Assembly (NCBI GenBank): GCA_902760645.1
Contig: CACWHC010000020.1
Span: 1-34,888, forward strand
From: an uncultured bacterium
GTDB lineage: Bacteria; Cyanobacteriota; Vampirovibrionia; Gastranaerophilales; Gastranaerophilaceae
DNA length: 34,888 nucleotides
Direction of reading: 5' to 3'
Shown: positions 23,580 to 34,774 of the stretch, one piece after another
How the letters are laid out: every line of letters starts with the position of its first letter
Position numbering within the stretch: position 1 is the stretch's first letter
Translations under genes and position numbers: made by a program
Notes under the pieces: model-generated
Seen by the model: the letters and a program-made list of their open reading frames with translations, nothing else
What the model was told of the DNA's origin: nothing
Databases searched by the model: none

Positions 23580-25172
23580 ATGATTACATTTGATGCATTA
23601 ACATTAAAAGCCTTTACTGAAGAATGCAGCGATTTTCTGACCAATGCCAGAATTCAGAAAATTCAGCAGCCTACAAGACGTGATTTTATTATTTCAGTAA
23701 GGAAAGGCGGCGAAAGCAGAAAGCTGTATATTAACATCAATCCGCAATATTATCACATCTGTTTTATGTCCAAAGATAATGAAAACAAAAGGCGGATTGA
23801 AATACCTCAAAAACCGCCCATGTTCTGCATGCTGTTAAGAAAACATCTTGAGAATGCCGCAATATACAAAGTAAGGCAACCGAAAAATGAACGCATATTT
23901 GAAATATATGCAGAATCATACAATGAACTTAACGAAAAAATATATCTCTGCCTCGCTATTGAACTTATGGGGAAACATTCAAATGTCATTTTATACAACT
24001 ATGATACGAATATAATTCTTGGATGCGCACATAATGTCGGTTCTGAAAAGAGCAGAGAAAGAGAGCTTGCAGGGACTTTACCTTATATATATCCCCCAAA
24101 ACAAATAAAAAATGATATTAATAATTATAACGGCGGAATAGATTATTCAAATCTGTGGAAAGATTTTTATTTATTTTCAAAATCTTTTTCTGAATTATGT
24201 AATGGCAGAAGCATTGAAGATTTAAGAAATTACACTAATCTTAGAAACCTATGTCCTGCGGTTTCAGAGGACAAAATGCTTTTTTCATTATACGGGAATT
24301 TACTGGATAATCCCATATACCAGGAAAATGTAAACTCCATGATTGATAATTATTTTTCTTATCATCAGGAAAAAGAAAAATTTTTATCTTTAAAAACGCA
24401 TTTTTTAACAGACACAAGGCAAAAAATTAACCGTACAAAAAATTCAATAAACAAAATGTCATCACAAATTGAAAGAGAAATAAACTGCGACAAATACCGC
24501 CTTTTTGGAGATTTAATCATGGCGAATTTGTATAATTTAAAAGAATACAGCGACAAAGCTGATGTTTTTGATTATGAAAATAATAAAAACATAACTATTG
24601 AATTAAATCCTGCACTTACCTTAAAAGATAATGCGAACAAATTTTACAAATTATATAACAAAGGAAAAACTTCAAAACAAAAATTATCGGAGTTAAAAAA
24701 TGAATTATCCCAAACTATTGATTACTTGGAACAACTTGAATACTCAATAGAAAACGCAGAGAATTACGAAGATTTAATGGAAATCAAACCGGAAATAGAA
24801 CCTGACAGCGTAAAAGATAAATCCGACAAACGAAAAGCAACAGAACCCGAAAAAATTATTAAGGGCGAATACACTATCTACATTGGGAAAAACAACCGCC
24901 AAAATGATTATATAGTGTCAAAACTTGCAAAAGATGAAGATTTATGGTTTCATACGAAAGACTGTGCAGGTTCTCATGTATTACTAAAAGGCAATAATCC
25001 GCCGGAAGAATTAATTTTAGAATGTGCAAAACTTGCCAAACAACATTCATCAGGGGGAAAATCATCTAAAATCGGCGTTATTTATACAAAGAGAAAAAAC
25101 CTGAAGAAGCCGCCAAAAGCAAATTTGGGTTATGTTACATATAAAAATGAAAAAGAAATAATTATTGACTGA
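23580..25172 (+). CDS. rqcH: NFACT family ribosome quality-control factor RqcH
   Basis: This 530-aa protein binds stalled 50S subunits and, in B. subtilis, adds alanine tails to the stalled peptide. It has an NFACT-N domain (residues 1 to ~200, with LAIELMGKHSNVILYN), coiled-coil helices (~260-420) and the NFACT-R domain near the end (DYIVSKLAKDEDLWFHTKDCAGSHVLLKG). The catalytic Asp-Arg pair of NFACT-N appears as NERIFEI, so Glu104-Arg105: Glu replaces Asp, a mild change. I start at the ATG at 23580, 3 nt after a terminator and with no Shine-Dalgarno, so translation is probably leaderless. It ends 5 bp from the convergent HD-domain gene. Confidence 0.92.
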   Translation: MITFDALTLKAFTEECSDFLTNARIQKIQQPTRRDFIISVRKGGESRKLYININPQYYHICFMSKDNENKRRIEIPQKPPMFCMLLRKHLENAAIYKVRQPKNERIFEIYAESYNELNEKIYLCLAIELMGKHSNVILYNYDTNIILGCAHNVGSEKSRERELAGTLPYIYPPKQIKNDINNYNGGIDYSNLWKDFYLFSKSFSELCNGRSIEDLRNYTNLRNLCPAVSEDKMLFSLYGNLLDNPIYQENVNSMIDNYFSYHQEKEKFLSLKTHFLTDTRQKINRTKNSINKMSSQIEREINCDKYRLFGDLIMANLYNLKEYSDKADVFDYENNKNITIELNPALTLKDNANKFYKLYNKGKTSKQKLSELKNELSQTIDYLEQLEYSIENAENYEDLMEIKPEIEPDSVKDKSDKRKATEPEKIIKGEYTIYIGKNNRQNDYIVSKLAKDEDLWFHTKDCAGSHVLLKGNNPPEELILECAKLAKQHSSGGKSSKIGVIYTKRKNLKKPPKANLGYVTYKNEKEIIID

Positions 25173-25177
25173 TATGA

Positions 25178-26014
25178 TTAATTTTCTTCCAGCTTAGAAA
25201 CGCTGATTTTACCAAACTTTGCGGACAAATTATCAATCAGATGAATAAAATACAACTCCGGTTCCAAATCTTTTTCATTTAAATCAATAATCGCACCCCA
25301 GTCACTTCTTCCGTGGTGTGCCGCAATCATTTTTGCAACTTCGTGGAAGCCTTCATTCATACATATCGTGAAACCGTACTGAGAATGCGAAATCCAAATT
25401 TTTCTGAAATCCTCATCATAATCTATTAAACCGGATTCAGTATCAACCGTATATTCAAAAATTTTACCAATATCATGCAAAATACAGGCAGCCAAAATAT
25501 TATCGCTATTGAACTTATAAACACTCATTTCCATATTTGTTTCGGCATACTGCAAGCATTCAAGAGTATGAACCAACAAACCGCCGACATAGTTATGATG
25601 CATAACTTTTGCGGCAGGAGCAATTTTAATTTTATCCTTATGCTCCATAAAAAATCTCACCAAAAAGCTATTTAATTTTTCATCACTAATCTTATTTATA
25701 TAATCCATTAATGCCTGATAATACATTTCTCTGGATTCTTCATCCAAACCTGTCTTTGCCTCTTTGACAACCTGCAGGGTAGTTACAAGACAGTTATTAA
25801 ATTTTTCGTTAAAGGAAGCTGTAACAAGTTTTACAATATTCCCGTTTCTGAAAACTTTGCTGTCAAAACGGTTAAGGGTTTCCTCCCACAAGATACAATT
25901 TAATACGGAGCCATCATCCAGATTTTTTAACTGCAATTTTCCCATTTTTGTGCCGGCTTTTGTATCACCTACCGAAAATGCCATTATTTCGTATTCGGAA
26001 TCCATATTAAACAT
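25178..26014 (-). CDS. HD-domain protein, YhaM-type 3'-5' exoribonuclease
   Basis: This 278-aa protein has an N-terminal OB-fold (residues 1 to ~90, KMGKLQLKNLDDGSVLNCILW). The C-terminal HD domain has the metal motif H...HD...H...D visible as HHNYVGGLLVHTLE, ACILHDIGK, AAHHGR and LIDNLSAKFG. This matches YhaM, which trims RNA ends. GAGG lies about 9 nt before the ATG. It starts 14 bp after the ilvC stop codon and is thus probably cotranscribed with it, an odd pairing of RNA decay with amino-acid synthesis that may simply be positional. Confidence 0.87.
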   Translation of the reverse strand: MFNMDSEYEIMAFSVGDTKAGTKMGKLQLKNLDDGSVLNCILWEETLNRFDSKVFRNGNIVKLVTASFNEKFNNCLVTTLQVVKEAKTGLDEESREMYYQALMDYINKISDEKLNSFLVRFFMEHKDKIKIAPAAKVMHHNYVGGLLVHTLECLQYAETNMEMSVYKFNSDNILAACILHDIGKIFEYTVDTESGLIDYDEDFRKIWISHSQYGFTICMNEGFHEVAKMIAAHHGRSDWGAIIDLNEKDLEPELYFIHLIDNLSAKFGKISVSKLEEN

Positions 26015-26028
26015 ATATAATACCTCGT

Positions 26029-27063
<1,035 letters not shown>

Positions 27064-27082
27064 TCACACATCCTTTGCAAAT

Positions 27083-27111
27083 ATGCTATCACGAACAGTA
27101 ATCCTCGTCAA
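27083..27111 (-). promoter_or_regulatory. ilvC: Promoter of ilvC
   Basis: TTGACG (27111-27106) and TAGCAT (27088-27083) are 17 bp apart on the minus strand, 28 bp before the ATG. The leader is therefore short, leaving no room for an attenuator. Confidence 0.6.
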
Positions 27112-27137
27112 ACTTATAATTATACACTGAAAGAAAT

Positions 27138-27464
27138 TTACCTTAAAGCAATAATTGATAAAATAAAATTATTTACAATTTCTAATTCTTTATTAGACAA
27201 ATCTGACAATTTAACACTAATTTTCTCAACCATATCAGATTTTATACTACCAAAATTAAATAATTCATCAGGTCCCATCCCAAAAACTTGCGTAATTTTT
27301 GCAAGAGTTTTTACGGAAGGGAAATGATTACCATTTTCCATTTTACAATAATATTGAGGATCCAGTTCAATCAACTCTGCCAAACGTTCTTGCGTAAGAT
27401 TTTTCTCTTTCCTAATTATGCAAAGTCGCTTTCCAAAACTCTTTCTAAATTCAAATTCATCCAT
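27138..27464 (-). CDS. XRE/Cro-CI family transcriptional regulator
   Basis: This 108-aa DNA-binding protein has an N-terminal HTH (residues ~8-62: LCIIRKEKNLTQERLAELIELD...YCKMENGNHFPSVKTLAKITQVFG) with the classic LTQ and ME(N/G)G marks. A short C-terminal helical part may dimerise. AGGG lies about 8 nt before the ATG. It is divergent from the glycosyltransferase pair, and the shared region contains repeated TTATGACA-like sites and an ACATGT dyad over a -10 box. It probably regulates itself and the glycosyltransferases. The family also includes phage and plasmid repressors. Confidence 0.88.
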   Translation of the reverse strand: MDEFEFRKSFGKRLCIIRKEKNLTQERLAELIELDPQYYCKMENGNHFPSVKTLAKITQVFGMGPDELFNFGSIKSDMVEKISVKLSDLSNKELEIVNNFILSIIALR

Positions 27465-27521
27465 ACCCGCAACCCTATGATAATTTTTATAACTTTTTCT
27501 ATTTAACGATTTAATGATGTG

Positions 27522-27570
27522 TTATGACAATATCTTATTGACAAACATGTTATTTTATGACATGTATAAT
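27522..27570. promoter_or_regulatory. Operator-like repeats and -10 box before the glycosyltransferase operon
   Basis: TTATGACA occurs at 27522-27529 and 27555-27562, with a variant TATTGACA at 27536-27543. ACATGT occurs twice (27545-27550, 27560-27565), separated by 9 bp and forming a dyad. The second overlaps TATAAT (27565-27570), the likely -10 box of the gene at 27611. This arrangement suits repression by the divergent XRE protein. Confidence 0.5.
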
Positions 27571-27610
27571 TTCAATTAGATTTGTTTTGCGCAATAAGGA
27601 TATAGGGAAA

Positions 27611-28635
<1,025 letters not shown>

Positions 28636-28648
<13 letters not shown>

Positions 28649-31419
28649 GTATAATTATACCAGTTTATAACGTAGAAAAATATTTAAGGAAATGTCTTGA
28701 TAGCATTGTAAATCAAACCATAAAAGATATTGAGATAATCTGCATAAATGATGGTTCAACGGATAATTCCTTGGACATATTAAAAGAATATCAAAGAAAT
28801 GATAAAAGAATACATATTATTAATCAAGAAAATGCCGGAGTTGCAATTGCCAGAAACAAAGGCTTGGATATTGCATCGGGAAAATATATTATGTTTATTG
28901 ATTCCGATGATTATGTAGACTCTAAATATGTAGAAACACCATTAAAACATATAGAGAAAACTAATTCTGATATTGTACAATTTGCAGTATATTGCGTAAT
29001 TAATGATACACCTGTTCCAAGGTGGGATACATTTTTGATAAATTGTCTTAGTCAGACAAATGTATACAAACTATCAGATTTAATAAATTTCCAGCACTTT
29101 ATCTACGATAAAATATATAAAAGGGATTTTATCGAAAAAAATAAAATACGCTTTATTCCAAAATTAAAAACTGCTGAGGATGGAATATTTAATTTGATGT
29201 GTCTTTACAACACACCTAAATATATCATAATAAAAGATATATTATATTTTTATAGGGTAGACAGAAAACACAGTGCTACGAGTAAGGCATTAAAAGGTAT
29301 ACGTTGCGATTTGCAAGCATATACGACATTTATATCTACGCAAAACTTTAAACAGGCAACTGAACCATATAAAAAATTTACATTAATAAAAATGATTGGT
29401 GGAATATTATATTTTGAAAATAAAACTACATCCCTTGCAGAAAAAATAAAATTTAGTCTTTTGCTAAATAAATATTTAAATTTCATTAATGACAATTTTT
29501 CAAAAGATATTCTTGAAGACTGCAAAGACGATATTAATAGATTAAGAAAAATATCAATCTTCAAATATGTAACAAATACAATATTTTCCGTTGTTAACAA
29601 AAATAAGGATGATGGCAAATATAAACAAATAACAATATTTGGTTTAAAATTATATTTTAAACTTAAAAGTTCGACCTATAAACAGTATAAAAAGTTTATT
29701 CAGCACAAAGTAAAAAATAATTCAGTATTATTAATAGAAGCAAATGTCGTACATGGGGAATGTTTACCCAGTCATGCAAAACACTTAAAAGAACTTGGAT
29801 ATAATGTAGATGTTATCGTAACTCCGGGAATAGATAAAGAAAATCCATTCTGTTTATCAAAATCTTTGTGCGATCATTACTTTGTTTTGAATCTTGATGA
29901 TATGAATAAGGTCTTTAAATCTAATTTGATACAGGAATATAAATACGGCATTATCGCTTCACATTATTTATACTATGGACCAAGTATTGAAACAGCACCT
30001 TCATTTTTTGATTTTTTTGCAGTTACAAATGAACCGCAAAATGGATTTATCATATTTGAACATCATTTGGACAGATGTAATCCTATTTTCATGAAAGAAA
30101 AAAGAGTCTTAAGACTGGCAGACTTTGATGATAATAATAGTAATTTCCCATCTTGCTCAAATACGTATTGCGGAGAGTTTAAATTTCACAATAAAAATAA
30201 AATAACTAACTTTATATCAATAGGAGAATTATCAGCATTTCGACGAAATAGTTCATTACTTATTGAGGCTGTTTCAAATCTTGTAGCAAACGGCATAGAC
30301 AACTTCAAAATTACCATCATTGGTAATGGAACTTTGGAAAATCTACCCAAAAATATAGCTTCTAAATTTGAGATAAAAGGTCGTCTGCCTTTTAAAGATA
30401 TGTATGAAGAAATTGCTAATGCAGATTATCTGTTAACACTATTAGATCCGGAAAATGTTGACCACGATAGATATACAAAAAATGGAATTAGTGGTTCATT
30501 CTCAATAAGCTACTCTTTTGATATTCCATGTTTAATACCATCAAAATTTGCACCAAAACATTATTTCAATAATTCTAATGCCATTATATACGATAATAAT
30601 TCGGAATTATCAGAAACAATGCAAAAATGTATAAACATGGATAATACCGAATATAGTAAGATTAAAAACAATTTACAAAACACCGTTGACACTATTTCTA
30701 AAAAATCAGAGGATAATCTCAAGTCCGTATTAAACCACAGGCGATATCAAATAATTTCGCTTGGCTGTGATTGTTTACCAAGAACAGTAGTTACAAAAAC
30801 CGGTCTTGAAAAGACGAAATCTCAAGGTAAACTATCTTTACCATTTGATCTTGCAGTTACCCCATCAGAAGCAATCCTGAAATTATTAAATAACAATTTT
30901 AAAAATTACTTAAAATATATCAAATATTCTAAAAAAGATAATTTATACATAAACAAAAAATATTACATAAGATATAATCATGATACAGATTGCCCTAACA
31001 CAAAAAAAGGTAGAAATAAAATAATTCAGCGTTATAAGAGCAGAATACAAAATTTAAAAGCTAAATTTAATACTGATGATTTTATATTTTTTATAATCAA
31101 TAATCCGCCAAATGAAAATATATGCAATGAAATTAATAAAGCAATAAAAGATATCAGAGGAGAAAAAGATTATAAATTAATAGCTTTAGATATTGATTGC
31201 AAATTTGATACTGGAAAAATTGATTCGTCAATATCTGTTTTCAATAAAAAACATCCGTTTGAACATCCTTGGGATTGGTGGTTAGAAAAGAATAATGACC
31301 TGTTTAATAAATATTCCGAAGATATTGGACAATTTATAATGCAAGAAATCAGAAAGCAAAATTTTGAACCTTTAAACTACAGAAACCTAAATAATACGGG
31401 CTTAATTGAAACAGATTAG
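28636..31419 (+). CDS. Three-domain glycan enzyme: GT2 + GT-B-like glycosyltransferase + DUF1796
   Basis: This 927-aa protein has three parts. Residues 1 to ~330 are a GT2 domain (SIIIPVYNVEKYLRKCL, CINDGSTDNS, FIDSDDYVD). Residues ~364-690 look like a GT-B type glycosyltransferase, opening with VLLIEANVVHGECLPSHA and containing ISIGELSAFRRNSSLLIEA and KGRLPFKDMYEEIANADYLL. Residues ~703-910 match DUF1796, a putative papain-like cysteine peptidase family found in polysaccharide loci. It shows SLGCDCLPRT (Cys711, Cys713), LSLPFDLAVT (Asp738) and HPFEHPWDWW (His873, His877). AGAGG lies about 6 nt before the ATG. It is translationally coupled to the previous gene by a 13-nt overlap. This triple fusion is unusual in my experience. 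It probably acts on a surface glycan; no flippase or polymerase is adjacent. Confidence 0.82.
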
Positions 31420-31472
31420 TACATAATAAAGGTATAATTTCATCCCGACCAAGAAATACTTGTGTTATAGTT

Positions 31473-32459
31473 TTACAAATCCTCTATCAACTGCGGAATA
31501 ATTTCAAAGGCATCGCCTACAATACCATAGTTTGCGACCTTAAAAATTTCAGCATTTTTATCTGAATTAATTGCAATTATTTTTGTATCCTTATCAATAC
31601 CGACAGTATGCTGTAATGCTCCTGAAATACCGCATGCAATATAGAGTTTTGGGCAAACTGATTTACCGGTTTGTCCTACCTGGCAAGACGCATCCGCCAA
31701 TCCCATTTCTACGGCAAGACGGCTTGCCCCGACCACACCGCCCAGCTTTACTGCAAGCTGCTTCAGTAATTCAAAACCCTCTTTTGACTGCATTCCTCTG
31801 CCGCCTGCAACAATAATTTCCGCACTGTCAATTTCATTTAGAGATGATGAGAATTTCTTTTTAAAGTCCACTACTTCAATATTTGAAATTAATGTATCCT
31901 CATTTACATCTAACCGTATAAATTCCGTATTCTTGCGTTCAGAATCGGCAGAGAATTTAAAAACTTTTGGTCTTACTGTTGCCATCTGAGGGGTATTTTT
32001 AGACAAAATTGTTGCCATAAGCTGACCGCCAAAGGTTGGTCTTGTTGCGGCAAGTTTTCCTTCTTCATTAATATCCAATGCCGTACAATCCGCAGTTAAG
32101 CCTGTATGAAGAGCCGTAGAAATTCTCGGTGCCAAATCCCGACCCTGACAGGTCGCACCAATCAGCATAATTTCAGGGCAGATACTCTGCACCGCACCTA
32201 TAACAGCTTTTGCAAACAAATCAGATTTGTATGTTTTAAATTTATCACTTTTTAGATAAAAAACTTTATCAAAACCGTTAATACAAAAGGCTTCCTTAAA
32301 ATCTTCCGATGGTTCATCCGTTAAACATACCAGTGCAGTTACAGGGATATTATTTTTCTTTTCCGATAATTCTTTTGCTTTTGATGCCAATTCAAAAGTG
32401 ACAGGATGCACATAGCTTTCACGGGTAACTTCTGCCCATATAAGGATTCCGTTATTCAT
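31473..32459 (-). CDS. etfA: Electron transfer flavoprotein, alpha subunit
   Basis: This 328-aa FAD-binding subunit of ETF has a C-terminal FAD domain showing AGGRGMQSKEGFELLKQLA, GASRLAVEMG, QVGQTGKSVCPKLYIACGISGALQHT and INSDKNAEIFKVANYGIVGD, all family signatures. It overlaps etfB by 8 nt, so translation is coupled. ETF carries electrons between acyl-CoA or similar dehydrogenases and a quinone or ferredoxin. It is the last gene of an operon led by an NfnA-like protein. There is no extra ferredoxin domain, which some anaerobic EtfA proteins have. Confidence 0.97.
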   Translation of the reverse strand: MNNGILIWAEVTRESYVHPVTFELASKAKELSEKKNNIPVTALVCLTDEPSEDFKEAFCINGFDKVFYLKSDKFKTYKSDLFAKAVIGAVQSICPEIMLIGATCQGRDLAPRISTALHTGLTADCTALDINEEGKLAATRPTFGGQLMATILSKNTPQMATVRPKVFKFSADSERKNTEFIRLDVNEDTLISNIEVVDFKKKFSSSLNEIDSAEIIVAGGRGMQSKEGFELLKQLAVKLGGVVGASRLAVEMGLADASCQVGQTGKSVCPKLYIACGISGALQHTVGIDKDTKIIAINSDKNAEIFKVANYGIVGDAFEIIPQLIEDL

Positions 32460-33234
32460 GCAAAAATCCCCCTTCCCTGATTAATGAACCGAGTTTGTCA
32501 ACGTCATCAACAAATTCACAAACAACCTCTCGTCCTGATGCTCTAAAGGCTTTGCTTACATAGGTAGGAGAACCTTTTAACCCGACCTCCTCAGCTGATA
32601 AACCGATATCATCAAGAGTATAAGTAAGAATTTCTGCGGTTTGTGCTTTCTTTACACCGTTAATATCTGCTCTTACGGTTTCATAATCACCTTTTAACAT
32701 ACAAATTAATGCAGGAAGTTTTACTTTTACGGTTTCCAAACCCTCGTCAAATTCTCTTAAAACCGTTATACAATCCCCGTCATATTCAAGTATCTTACTG
32801 ACGTATGTAACCTGAGGAATATCAAGAAAATTTGCAATGCTCGGTCCTGTCTGAGCAGTATCACCATCCACGGCAAATTGTCCGCAAACAATTAAATCAT
32901 AATCGGATAGCTTTGATTTAATTGCAGCTGCAATAGTTTTTCCTGTAGCGTAAGTATCAGCACCCGAAAATTTCTTATCGGATAAAAGAATACCTCTGTC
33001 TACACCAACAGAAACAGCCTTTCTCAAAACCTTTTCAGCCTGATTAGGTCCCATGGTAACGGCAGAAATTTCGACATCCGGATTATCTTTTTTAAACTTT
33101 ACAACACTATCCAGAGAATAAACATCATAAGGATTTAAAATACTTTCCAATCCCTCTCGCTGAATAGTGTTGTTTTCAGTCCATTTTATATCGGAAGTAT
33201 CCGGAACTTGTTTTATGCAAAGAACAATTTTCAT
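32452..33234 (-). CDS. etfB: Electron transfer flavoprotein, beta subunit
   Basis: This 260-aa ETF beta subunit binds AMP in ordinary ETFs, or FAD and NADH in bifurcating ones. It shows MKIVLCIKQVPDT, the blocks SVGVDRGILLSDKKFSGADTYAT and CGQFAVDGDTAQTGPSIA, and a C-terminal arm that wraps EtfA. The wording LSDxxFxGADTxAT is, as I recall, typical of clostridial, often bifurcating, ETFs. GGTG(A)A lies before the ATG. No acyl-CoA dehydrogenase is adjacent, so the electron donor and acceptor are unknown. It follows the small 4-Cys protein by 66 bp in the same operon. Confidence 0.96.
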   Translation of the reverse strand: MKIVLCIKQVPDTSDIKWTENNTIQREGLESILNPYDVYSLDSVVKFKKDNPDVEISAVTMGPNQAEKVLRKAVSVGVDRGILLSDKKFSGADTYATGKTIAAAIKSKLSDYDLIVCGQFAVDGDTAQTGPSIANFLDIPQVTYVSKILEYDGDCITVLREFDEGLETVKVKLPALICMLKGDYETVRADINGVKKAQTAEILTYTLDDIGLSAEEVGLKGSPTYVSKAFRASGREVVCEFVDDVDKLGSLIREGGFLHE

Positions 33235-33300
33235 AATTTCACCTTTACAATACCTGTTACAATATCATACGTCATTACTTCCGAATATTCAAAAATTAAA

Positions 33301-33489
33301 TTATATACGCTGTTTTGGCATAGTCTGCTTAGTATTAGCTTCCAATAAAGCATTAAAGCCCAAAATGTATATACTACATTTTTTTACTGAAGGCACATAC
33401 CAACCGCATCTATCCTGAGTACAAACCATGTCAACTTCTGAACCTGCACTCATCAACGGGCAAAACGGAATTTCTTTTCTATCTACCAT
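33301..33489 (-). CDS. Small 4-cysteine protein, 62 aa
   Basis: This 62-aa protein has four cysteines in the order CPLMSAGSEVDMVCTQDRCGWYVPSVKKC (in short pieces: Cys10, Cys23, Cys28, Cys38), which would bind Zn or an Fe-S cluster. It has no signal peptide. I recall similar small 'CPLMS...C...CxWY...C' proteins in anaerobes but know no function. AAAGGAG lies about 6 nt before the ATG. It sits between nfnA-like (31 bp upstream) and etfB (66 bp downstream) in one operon, so a role in electron transfer is likely but unproven. Confidence 0.75.
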   Translation of the reverse strand: MVDRKEIPFCPLMSAGSEVDMVCTQDRCGWYVPSVKKCSIYILGFNALLEANTKQTMPKQRI

Positions 33490-33520
33490 AACTTCTCCTT
33501 TACAAAGTTAATTATTTTAA

Positions 33521-34360
33521 TCACACCTGAGCTTGTTTTAACAGATTACAGGACTCATCTCTCTTACGTTCCTGCTCTTTGTATATTCTTGTTCTGTTAA
33601 TAACTTCATCAAAATCTATTTTATGAGCATCAAAATCAGGACCGTCAACGCAGGCGAACTTAACTTCACCACCGACCGTAACACGGCATGCTCCGCACAT
33701 ACCTGTTCCATCAACCATTATAGGATTCATACTTGCTTCAGTATAAATTCCTTTATCACGGGTAAGTTCCGCAACAGCTCTCATCATAGGCATAGGTCCG
33801 ACAGCAATCGCATAATCAATTTTTTCATTTTCCATTAATCTTGATAAAACATTTGTGACAAAACCTTTTTCGCCCAAAGAGCCGTCATCTGTAGTTATAA
33901 ACAATTCTGAACATGCATTCTTCATTTTATCTGCCCAGAAAATCAAATCTTTGTTACGGGCACCCATAATCATATAAACTTTATTCCCTGCATCTTTAAA
34001 AGCCTTTGCAATCAAATAACAAGGTGCAGCACCGTATCCGCCTGCCAAACAAACAACCGTTCCGTATTTTTTTATATCTGTAGGCTTGCCCAAAGGTCCT
34101 GCAATATCAATGATTTCATCCCCAACACCAAGTTCTGCGAGTTTTTTTGTTGAATGCCCGACAGCCATAAACACAATTGTCAAAGCACCTGTATCTTTAT
34201 TGACGTCGGCAATAGTCAGCGGAACTCTTTCACCGTTTTCTTCTGCACGAAATATAATAAACTGCCCTGCCTGTGCGTTTCTGACAACATAAGGTGCATC
34301 AATCGTTAATTCATATTGATTAGGACAAATTTCCTTTTTTGATAATATTTTATAGCCCAT
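33521..34360 (-). CDS. nfnA: NfnA-like ferredoxin-NAD(P)+ reductase subunit
   Basis: This 279-aa protein has an FAD domain (RVPLTIADV), an NAD-binding fold (GGYGAAPCYLIAKAFKDAG, GARNKDLIFWADKM) and a C-terminal [2Fe-2S] segment, VDGTGMCGACRVTVGG...KFACVDGPDFDAH. This has the three Cys and one Asp that bind the cluster in NfnA. In Nfn, this subunit works with NfnB (GltA-like) to bifurcate electrons between NADPH, ferredoxin and NAD+. NfnB normally lies next door but is absent here. AGAGGAAG precedes the ATG, with a consensus promoter at 34384-34412. It leads an operon with a 4-Cys protein and etfBA. It could instead serve as an ETF-linked NAD(P)H oxidoreductase or a dihydroorotate dehydrogenase electron-transfer subunit (PyrK-like). 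Confidence 0.9.
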   Translation of the reverse strand: MGYKILSKKEICPNQYELTIDAPYVVRNAQAGQFIIFRAEENGERVPLTIADVNKDTGALTIVFMAVGHSTKKLAELGVGDEIIDIAGPLGKPTDIKKYGTVVCLAGGYGAAPCYLIAKAFKDAGNKVYMIMGARNKDLIFWADKMKNACSELFITTDDGSLGEKGFVTNVLSRLMENEKIDYAIAVGPMPMMRAVAELTRDKGIYTEASMNPIMVDGTGMCGACRVTVGGEVKFACVDGPDFDAHKIDFDEVINRTRIYKEQERKRDESCNLLKQAQV

Positions 34361-34383
34361 CTTCTTCCTCTGCCTATGAAATT

Positions 34384-34412
34384 ATTATAGTTTAATATTT
34401 AAATTTTAGCAA
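34384..34412 (-). promoter_or_regulatory. Promoter of the nfnA-etfBA operon
   Basis: TTGCTA (34412-34407) and a perfect TATAAT (34389-34384) are 17 bp apart on the minus strand, 23 bp before the ATG. This is the best promoter-like sequence at this end of the window. Confidence 0.75.
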
Positions 34413-34461
34413 GTACATATTATTTTTCCGCACTTATACATCAGTTTGCTTTGTTAAGTTA

Positions 34462-34495
34462 AAATATGGGTTGAACAAAACATTCAACCATATTT
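34462..34495. terminator. Bidirectional stem-loop
   Basis: AAAATATGGGTTGAA and TTCAACCATATTTT pair with one bulged G around ACAAAACA-like loop sequence, with A and T runs at the base. It may end a transcript entering from the right or protect the nfnA promoter from read-through. Confidence 0.5.
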
Positions 34496-34626
34496 TAGTA
34501 CCTTTTTCGGTATTTTTTCGCTCACTTTACTCCAGCCAAAATCAGTTCTGATTATTGGCAGTTCGCAACCTGTTATTCGTTTTGTTTTGCTGCTGCAAAA
34601 CATTCACTCATATCTATTTTAACCGT

Positions 34627-34678
34627 GCGTCAGCACCGATACGAACTGTTCACCGATCACTGTTTACTGGTCACATTA
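34627..34678 (+). repeat. Dispersed repeat matching the pilin leader
   Basis: GCGTCAGCACCGATACGAAC and the following ~30 bp match the minus strand of 11361-11410, about 40 of 48 positions. Here the block is not followed by a pilin sequence, so this is a free-standing copy or a remnant of a lost pilin gene. Confidence 0.75.
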
Positions 34679-34743
34679 ATCTGTACGTTTGACCCCTCAC
34701 CCAAATTTCTAAGTTCACTGTGTTCACTAAGAAATCTTTTTCA

Positions 34744-34774
34744 TGTCATTGCGAGCGAAAGCGAAGCAATCCAG
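34744..34774. repeat. GCGAGCGAAAGCGAAGC intergenic repeat
   Basis: TGTCATTGCGAGCGAAAGCG and the next 11 bases (AAGCAATCCAG) are a short repeat word seen in many bacterial genomes. ATTGC and GCAAT at its ends form a small inverted repeat. The last 7 bases of the window (CTGGATT, 34882-34888) are the start of its reverse complement. Confidence 0.65.
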
